Shown: one piece after another, positions 1-5,904 of the stretch
Numbering within the stretch: position 1 is the stretch's first letter
Layout: each line of letters starts with the position of its first letter
From: Cyclostephanos tholiformis
Lineage: Eukaryota; Bacillariophyta; Thalassiosirophyceae; Thalassiosirales; Thalassiosiraceae
Assembly: GCA_036939975.1 (NCBI GenBank)
Contig: JALLPB010000577.1
Location: 1-14,513 of the forward strand
Reading direction: 5' to 3'
Length of the DNA: 14,513 bases
The notes under the pieces: model-generated
The model's database searches: none
Seen by the model: only the letters and a program-made list of their open reading frames with translations
What the model was told of the DNA's origin: nothing
Made by a program: the position numbers and the translations under genes

Positions 1-51
1 TGGGTTGTCACCCCTCCTCCTTGATGCCAACCCTCCCATCCCTTCTCTTAC

Positions 52-223
52 TTGATGAAAGTGAAGTACACTGCGCTGAACAGGACGTCCCTAAGTATCA
101 TCGGGATGAGTCCCCTGTACAGGCCAGATGGGCCGGACGTTCGCAGGAGGAGTCGTAATTCTTCATGGACCCCTTGGTGGTGGGAGGAGCTGGCCTGCCT
201 GGTCCGCACGAGCTCCAGCGGGG
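52..223 (-). CDS. Mitochondrial carrier family (SLC25) protein, one exon, partial
   Basis: Read on the minus strand, positions 223 to 52 encode 56 full codons plus two bases at each end. The peptide begins PLELVRTRQ, the Px[DE]xx[KR]x[KR] carrier signature. It then has EELRLLLRTSG, followed by GLYRGLIPMILRDVLFSA and a hydrophobic end VYFTFI. This is the loop-to-even-helix half of one SLC25 repeat. The PLELVRTR plus LRDV-FSA-Y combination resembles the second repeat of SLC25A39/SLC25A40/yeast Mtm1 (inner-membrane carriers linked to glutathione and manganese handling), so that subfamily is a guess. The exon is bounded by an AG (225-224) in front and an AA|GTAAGA donor at 51-46 behind (phase 2). 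An in-frame TGA lies just upstream, so an acceptor is required. The next exon would lie off the left edge. I could not find the roughly 130 upstream residues (first repeat) in 224-2650, so this may be a relic or have a very long intron. Confidence 0.68.
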
Positions 224-404
224 CTTGGATCGATCAAGTGTTTTTCATTATGATAGTCAAAGGAGGAAATGTGGGGGGGGGTGAACTTTGTAAGTACGTG
301 ATAATAGTACACACAATGAAAGCAAAATGGAACGAATCACACGATGAAAGCAAAATTTGTCAGCATCTAATTTTTATTGTAAATAGTTTAATACTTTTGC
401 ACAA

Positions 405-560
405 CTAGAAAATGTCGCCATTTCCCGACATAAAAATGCATGGGAATGGCCAGGCAAGAAATGATGTCGGCGTCATGATATTGCCCTGTTGGCCAAATTC
501 AGACGACTTTGTCGTGCGTCGGCAACATGTCGGCGAAATGTCGGTGACATGTGCAACTAA
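405..560. repeat. Cluster of CGACAT/ATGTCG motifs, possible element remnant
   Basis: Within about 150 bp there are five ATGTCG or CGACAT hexamers: near 412 (AATGTCGCCA), 424 (CCCGACAT), 463 (GATGTCGGCG), 526 (CATGTCGGCG) and 538 (AATGTCGGTG). Both ends of the element at 1351-2251 use the same vocabulary. AAATGTCGCCA occurs both here and near 1379-1389, and GCAACATGTCGG occurs both here (about 522) and near 2168. No matching terminal inverted repeat or target duplication was found around this cluster, so it is at best a degraded relative of that element. Confidence 0.4.
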
Positions 561-1342
561 GCAGCTGAATGGATATTTTTGCAAGCCTCCCCCTTTTGCC
601 AACGTAGGAATAGTACATGTATGATGGGGTCACCTCCAAAAATGAACACCACCATGGTGGAGCATATTGCCACATCCAGCAGCAAGACTATGGCAAATGA
701 GTCAGCATCCCTCATGGTAGCCTCTTCAGAAGGGGTGGACTGAGACTGCTGACAAAGGGTTCTCTTTAATTATGTAAATTGAAATAGAAAAAATTAATTA
801 TTAAACATCAATTTGTTTTATTTTCTTATCCCCTCCCAAGTTGATCACCTACACAATGATCTAATTGTGTTTCCTCCCCACTCCTAGCCATCCACACATG
901 CTCCCTTGTCATTACTTCATTGTGATTGCATTTCCTTGTTGGTTCTTGTTGCATATAAAATATTGCTTGGTGGCCGTCTAAGGCCAAGACGTATTTTTAT
1001 TTTTTAATCTTGTTCTCCCTTGATTTGCTGCCTCAAACAAAATGACAACATCTCCCCACACATGCCACTGTGGCAACACCTCTTCTTGGATACATCTTAT
1101 ACCTTTGCTACTGACTATCAGTTGATTGTTGTGTCAGAATATGAAAAAAATTACTACCTAAGGTAAAGACCCAGCCCATCTCTCTATTTTTCATCGTCCA
1201 TTGCATGATATCATATCATCCGAAACAGAGAAACAAGGACAAGGAGCGGGACCTACCAACCAACACCTGGGCGGACTTGTGGTTAATTATGGCACCATGA
1301 GTTTGAGCCATGATAGATATTGCCATGGAGATTAGGGCAAAG

Positions 1343-1350
1343 CTGGAGCC
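1343..1350. repeat. Left putative target-site duplication (CTGGAGCC)
   Basis: This 8-bp sequence abuts the left inverted repeat and pairs with CTGGGGCC at 2252-2259, with one mismatch. CTGG also occurs inside the terminal repeat, so chance similarity is not excluded. Confidence 0.45.
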
Positions 1351-2251
1351 CTTAGCTGGGAATGTCGGCGATGTGTCGAAATGTCGCCAATTTTGGCGAG
1401 ACATGTGTGTCAGGTCCATATTTAAGTACTTTCTTGTGTCATGGTACATTTCTAAATAGGTAGGTACTTATCACCTTGTCACGCTTCATCCTATCCCGCC
1501 ACCCCCCAATCAAAACAATCATCCGCCAGCGCCTCTGCCTCTCATCACGGCTTCATGCCCCTACCTCTCCCCTTTCCCCTTTCCCCTCTCCCCTCTCCCC
1601 TCTCTTCTCTCCCTCTCCTTCCCGTTTGGTTTGTTGTCATGTTGTCTCATCATCATCATGTCCTCCTGCATCTCGTCTTTATGTATTGTCTCATCATCAC
1701 GTATCGTCATTGTGTCGCATATCATCTTGTAGCTGCATTGCATCTTTGCCTCTCATTGCACCCACTTTGTTCGGTTCATTGTCAATCTTGTTGGTGTCGC
1801 ATCCCTTCACGCATCTTGCTGTTGCATTGCATCTTGTTGTTGCGATGATTCTCATCTTGCCGTCATGTCCTGTCGCATTTTGCGCCGCCGTCATTGCCAA
1901 ATGCCGCCACTGCAACCCCCAATGGCCGCTCAGCACACCTCCCAAAATGCTGCCATGCCACCGCCATCCCCCAACAACACCGCCGCATTGCAATATTTGA
2001 TTGTTGTGTGCTGATTTAGTCTAAAAAATAGTTCTCAAAGTAGTTTTTTGCCGACTTTTGCCGACATGGTGCCGACATGTCAGCAGCCGACATAATTGTC
2101 GTGTCATGTCGGCACCCGTGGCGACACATTTTAGCACGATGTCGCCGATATGTTGACTGACATGTCAGCAACATGTCGGTGCCAACAATAAATGTCTGTC
2201 TTTTGGGGGGTCTGGCCGACATATGCCGACATACAACATTTCCCAGCTAAG
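1351..2251. mobile_element. Non-autonomous DNA transposon-like element, 901 bp, with TIRs and 8-bp TSD
   Basis: The left end reads CTTAGCTGGGAATGT (1351-1365). The right end reads ACATTTCCCAGCTAAG (2236-2251), which is its inverted complement apart from one extra A. Directly outside, CTGGAGCC (1343-1350) and CTGGGGCC (2252-2259) match at 7 of 8 positions, as expected for an aged 8-bp target-site duplication. Duplications of 8 bp are typical of the hAT superfamily and some P-type elements. Both subterminal regions are packed with CGACAT/ATGTCG repeats (1361-1410 and 2050-2234), a possible transposase-binding array. The interior holds a pyrimidine tract (1567-1622) and TCATC/TTGCAT-like low-complexity sequence. 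No transposase was recognised, and the open frames there look like low-complexity artefacts. The element would need an autonomous partner. Superfamily assignment is inference. Confidence 0.55.
2050..2234. repeat. Subterminal array of GCCGACAT-type repeats
   Basis: About ten GCCGAC(AT) or inverted ATGTCGG copies occur in both orientations in under 200 bp, for example near 2050, 2059, 2070, 2087, 2106, 2141, 2173, 2214 and 2225. They form the right subterminal region of the 1351-2251 element. The left end has a shorter version at 1361-1410. Arrays like this commonly bind transposase in hAT-like elements. That role here is inferred. Confidence 0.6.
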
Positions 2252-2366
2252 CTGGGGCCGCCATCATTGTAGATAGCTGCGGCGAGTGTTATGTTTTATT
2301 TGACGATGTGTGTAATACGTGAGCTTGCTTATTCGTATGGAGGCACTGGTTCATTTCAACAATGAG

Positions 2367-2482
2367 CAATTTTGGTCCAGCTTTTTCCAGACCAAAGCAA
2401 TTTTGGTCCAGCCTTTTTCCAGACCAAAACAATTTTGGTCCAGCCTTTTTCTGGACCAAAATTGCTTAAATTTTGGTCCAGG
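2367..2482. repeat. Tandem and inverted repeat of CAATTTTGGTCCAG
   Basis: CAATTTTGGTCCAG occurs at 2367-2380, 2398-2411 and 2430-2443, a spacing of 31 and 32 bp. The units are separated by CTTTTTCCAGACCAAA-like spacers, which are themselves partly inverted. It is followed by its exact inverted copy CTGGACCAAAATTG at 2451-2464. The third copy and the inverted copy form a perfect 14-bp stem with a 7-nt loop. A further direct partial copy AAATTTTGGTCCAGG lies at 2468-2482. Confidence 0.85.
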
Positions 2483-2547
2483 ATTTTGCCCCAAAATGAA
2501 TTCAGCTTATTGTAGTGAATTTTGGGTCATAGCCAAAATATCACTTT

Positions 2548-2596
2548 CTAGGTAGTACAAACCTACATACGCGAAAAAAAAGGTTTACCTACCTAG
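2548..2596. repeat. Imperfect inverted repeat (hairpin) upstream of the kinase-like gene
   Basis: The left arm CTAGGTAGTACAAACCT (2548-2564) faces the right arm AGGTTTACCTACCTAG (2581-2596). CTAGGTAG pairs perfectly with CTACCTAG, and AAACCT with AGGTTT. The loop is a 16-nt stretch containing eight A. Confidence 0.7.
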
Positions 2597-2656
2597 TCCG
2601 CGAGACGTCAAAACCGACAATGTACGTATTAGTTACCTCTCTTGTAGATTGATGGA

Positions 2657-5071
2657 ATGATCCCCCGCGTCGCTCACCATGGTCTAGGGATGGAGAGAGA
2701 TCCGACCACGAGACACAGGGGCAACCCGACGACGATTGCGGCGAGACTCGCCCGCTGCTGCTGCTGCTGCCTCGTCGTACTGCCAATCGTCTCGAACTCG
2801 CTGCTTTTGGTCCGAACCGTCCCGACGAGGGGATATCACGACGCGCGACGTCCCCCCGGACCGGCGATATCGACGTCGTCGTCCTCGGTACTTCTCGCAT
2901 CTTACGAGGAAGGCAGCGCCGGTGTCGAGAGGGCGTCTTCGTCGTCGTCATCGTCGTCGCCGCCGCCACTGGGGGCCAAAACCGGCAATAATAACGCCGG
3001 CCTCAACGGTCTAGGCAGGGTCAACGGGGTCGTCGTCGGCGTCGGTACGAACCTACCGAGCAGGAGGAACAACTCCCCGCCCCCCCTCGATCCGAAGGAC
3101 GAGGCTCTCATGCAGGCGCAGACGGCCGTGTCGACCCTCGAATCCGCCCTCAATTCGGCGGTCGGAAGCCTCGAGAATATGCAGCGACAGCTACAGTCGA
3201 GGGTGATGCAGCTGGAGAGGGAGCTCGACGATGCGAGGAATGAGCTCGAAAATTCGCGGACGGAGTTGAAGGAGTTGAATGCCGAGCTTATATCTACCCG
3301 GGAAGAATTGGCCAAATCACGTCGCGACGTGGCCGAGTTAGAGAGGGCATTTTCGTCGAGCGACGGGACGTCGAGCAGGGTCGACCAATTGGAAGCGTAC
3401 GTGGCAAAGCTATTGGAGGAGAATCGGAGCAGTGGTTCGTCCGCGTCGGCAGTACCGACGACTGATAACAATAGCAATAACAATCTGTGGCAGATCTTCT
3501 CCTCGAGCAATCAGAGGGTCATACCTGTCCTCAACGATTGGATCGCGATACGCGGCGCGAACGAGGGGGAGGTGCAAATATCCGGCAAGGTATCGAATCA
3601 TCCCACGATACCCGACGGCGATGCTATCGTCACAAGTCCGCTCGTCGATGCCGGCAAGGCCGTCGAGAAGAAGATCGTAACGACGCTGTCCGGTTCGAAG
3701 TACAGATTGGCGACTCCGATGACATTGCCGGCTTCGAGTTCGGCATCCGTCAAAATAACGTCATCGCCTTCCCCTAGTGGGAAGATATCGTCTTCGTCTT
3801 CGTCGTCACGACAGCAGTTGATAAGAGCGAGATCGAGCATATCCATTCCTGATCTTACGGGCGGCACCATCGGCAACGGGTGAGTAGTGTGTCGACCGCA
3901 TTCCTATTTATATTTTTAGATTCTCTCATCCTTCCCCACCCCACCCCCACCCCGCGAAACACATGCCACTTAAAAAAATCGTATCGGCTCTTCGTCGATA
4001 CCTTTTCGCCGAATCCCTCAAAATTAATATACACACGCGCGCACAGTCGATATTTACTCGCTGGAGAGGCCACCTCCAGCATAAACGGAAGGAGCTTCAT
4101 CCAAACGGCGTACCGAGCCTCGTCATTCGGCAAGCCGGTGGGAGAAGCCCTCGTTGTCAAATATTCCCAAAATAAGGTGAGAATATGTGTCAGGTGTGGT
4201 GAATAAAAATCGATATTGTTGAAATGCGCGTGATTTTTGATAGACTTCTTGTACCCAAAAAATATATACTCATGCGTAACGAACCCCCTTGACGATATAT
4301 CGCATCCTCTCGATCGGGGGGAAACTCAAATAATAGGAGGCCATGAAACGCGAGTTCGCGAATTACCAAAAAGTTTCCCTGGGGTTGAGGGGGGGGAGCT
4401 TCGTACGGCGCGTGGAGTTTTTGCCCCTGGCCGGGGAGGAGATGCCCGACATGAGCGCCCTCGTGATGCAGAGGGGCGTGGCCGACGTGAAGGCGTTCAT
4501 GCCCAAGGTGGGGGGTAAACTCGAGGGGGAACTTCTCCTCGACTGCGCATTAACGGCCCTTAGGTGCGTGGAGGCACTGCACTCGGTCCGACTAGTTTGG
4601 AACGACCTCAAGACGGAGAACTTCGTCGTGATCGACGATCAGAGGGGGGGGGTGTCCTTCCGCGGGATCGACCTGGAGAGCTGTATGTCCTTCAAGGCGG
4701 CGCCGGTGGACTACACTCCGGAGGCATGCCCTCCTGAATTCGCCCGGTCGTTCCTTAAGGGGGAGGCGGATTCGTTCGGTCTCGAGTACTCCTACGACGT
4801 TTGGTCGTTGGGGATGTTCATGTACGAAATCAGCACGGGGAGGGGTTTCTTCGACGGCATGTCGGCTCAAAAGATCACGATGACCCTGCCAACGTTCGAG
4901 CCCAACCTCGAGAAGGTCGCCGACCCTGTATTATCCGATCTCATATCCCAGTGCCTGTCGCGAGACCCGAAGGACAGGCCCTCCGTCGCGCGGATATTCA
5001 AGCACCCGTTCTTTGCTGATGCGTCGACCGGCAAGAACGCGTTTGACTTCCTCTTTGGGATTGGAATGTGA
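2657..5071 (+). CDS. Membrane-anchored or targeted coiled-coil protein with atypical protein kinase domain
   Basis: Three exons join in phase: 2657-3879, 4047-4176 and 4337-5071 (donors G|GTGAGT and G|GTGAGA; acceptors CACAG and AATAG), giving 695 residues. Residues 34-52 (five Cys, then LVVLPIVSNSLLLV) are a signal-anchor or signal-peptide candidate. Residues 92-101 are Ser-rich. Residues about 148-257 form a heptad-like coiled coil. Residues about 288-355 contain short hydrophobic strands and a conserved-looking HPTIPDGDAIVTSPL and SGSKYRL, which I cannot name. The kinase domain spans about 409-678: VAIK-type Lys446, alphaC Glu457, catalytic-loop Asp541-Lys543-Asn546, APE-like CPPE (582-585), DVWSLG (605-610) and DRPS (664-667). 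Oddities: the Gly-rich loop is not recognisable, HRD reads WND, and DFG reads DLE (563-565). Metal-binding Asp and Asn are kept, so activity is possible but unproven. The start could also be Met12 (2690). Confidence 0.85.
3880..4046 (+). other. Intron 1 of the kinase-like gene
   Basis: The intron is 167 nt, with donor GTGAGT at 3880 and acceptor CACAG ending at 4046. The split codon GG|T gives Gly408. An upstream AG at 3918-3919 (TATTTTTAG) looks like a better acceptor by its pyrimidine tract, but it would put exon 2 out of the kinase frame. Confidence 0.75.
4177..4336 (+). other. Intron 2 of the kinase-like gene
   Basis: The intron is 160 nt, phase 0, with donor AAG|GTGAGA and acceptor AATAATAG|GAG. 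Splicing joins YSQNK to EAMKREFANY, giving a continuous N-lobe from the ATP-binding lysine into helix alphaC. Confidence 0.85.
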
Positions 5072-5904
5072 TGATGCACCTTTCTGATTTGAATACTGAC
5101 GAGATTGTGCAATTTTTATGATTTGGATATCTTGAAGCAGGGTTGCTGATGGACCAATCATGTTAACACAAATGATAACGCCATTTTTTTACACATGTCA
5201 AAAACATGGACATCAGAGATGTCCCATTTTCAGCCAAGCCTCCAGACACCCTCTCTGCATCTAGAGATAGTCGCTAAATGTTGGTATAGAAGGGTGGGGG
5301 TACAAAGGTACAACAAAAGTAAGACTTTTGCTTGAGAATAGTATCGCAGTGCTTCTCGGTAACGGCTACAGTAATTATCCACGACAACATCATACAAAGC
5401 TAAATCAATTACTCGTCCCCGAGTTAGCAAATGTCTCAATCTAAAATCCATTTTTTGAGAGTAAACATCATGAGTATCTCACTTCATCTTTTATCTCGAA
5501 TAAACGGGGTTAGTTTTCCAATTCGCCGGTGTACGAACGTCCACTGAACAAGCTACGGCCAAGGTGCTGTATGGGACAAGCAAGAACAAGACCTTAGGTC
5601 CCGACATTGGCGTTAGCGGTCGTTCGAGTCCTTGGCTTGTCGACCGGTGTCTGAATCCTTGTCTTCGTTCGTAAACATTCCAATGCTCAACCACACCAAT
5701 AATTGGTGCCTATTCTGCCACTCGCTATGTGGTGATAACTATTATGCCGACGTGTATCTCGAACAACAGCTCTTGACGTGCTTCAGTGCAAATCGTCGAA
5801 ACGCGCTCGGGACACGGTGAGAATCTGCCCCACCCATTACACTTCGCATCTGATCCAAAGATTTTGATAGAAACGTGGCGTAGGGAGGGATCGGATCAAC
5901 CGGA
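5072..5904. other. Convergent intergenic region, no gene recognised
   Basis: This is the 3' flank shared by the kinase-like gene (plus) and the sulfotransferase gene (minus). Short open frames on both strands match nothing I know and lack domain structure. A small hairpin GGACATC-AGA-GATGTCC lies at 5208-5224. No tRNA or other RNA gene was seen. The 3' UTRs of both neighbours should fall here. Confidence 0.5.

Larger units (their letters stand above)
224..1350. other. Gene-poor stretch, no convincing coding sequence
   Basis: This stretch is largely AT-rich, with short ORFs that resemble no family on either strand. It contains a run of nine G at 271-279, the CGACAT motif cluster at 405-560 (listed separately), a TATAAAA at 954-960 followed by a small hairpin (TGGCC at 971-975 with GGCCA at 982-986), and A/T-rich sequence around 760-830. 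If the carrier exon at 52-223 belongs to an intact gene, its 5' exons should lie in this stretch or beyond it, but none was recognised. Confidence 0.5.
2260..2656. other. Upstream region of the kinase-like gene, repeat-bearing
   Basis: No coding sequence is supported. The stretch holds the TTTTGGTCCAG tandem and inverted repeat (2367-2482) and a second inverted repeat (2548-2596). The latter lies about 60 bp before the start codon of the kinase-like gene. The promoter of that gene should be here, but I see no clear TATA box. Confidence 0.5.

Noticed and set aside
621..740. Short plus frame MMGSPPKMNTTMVEH and an opposing hydrophobic minus frame
   Set aside because: Each is under 60 codons with no homology I recognise and no splice partners.
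954..986. TATAAAA followed by a TGGCC/GGCCA hairpin, reminiscent of an LTR promoter
   Set aside because: No LTR boundaries, primer-binding site, paired copy or gag-pol sequence was found, so a solo LTR cannot be supported.
1476..2000. Long plus-strand open frame (174 codons) inside the TIR element
   Set aside because: The translation is Ser/Pro/His/Leu-rich low complexity from a pyrimidine tract and TCATC repeats, with no transposase motifs, and two other frames are also open there.
2902..3510. Minus-strand open frame (202 codons) opposite the kinase-like exon 1
   Set aside because: It is the mirror of the coiled-coil coding strand (Ser/Leu-rich), with no domain; the plus frame has a real splice-linked kinase continuation.
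3918..3919. Alternative acceptor TATTTTTAG for kinase intron 1
   Set aside because: It has a good pyrimidine tract, but gives a 40-nt intron and shifts exon 2 out of the kinase frame; the CACAG at 4046 keeps the phase.
5491..5820. Possible small gene between the kinase-like gene and the sulfotransferase
   Set aside because: The open frames need non-ATG starts or lack composition and family signal; a T-loop-like TTCGAGT near 5623 has no tRNA stems around it.
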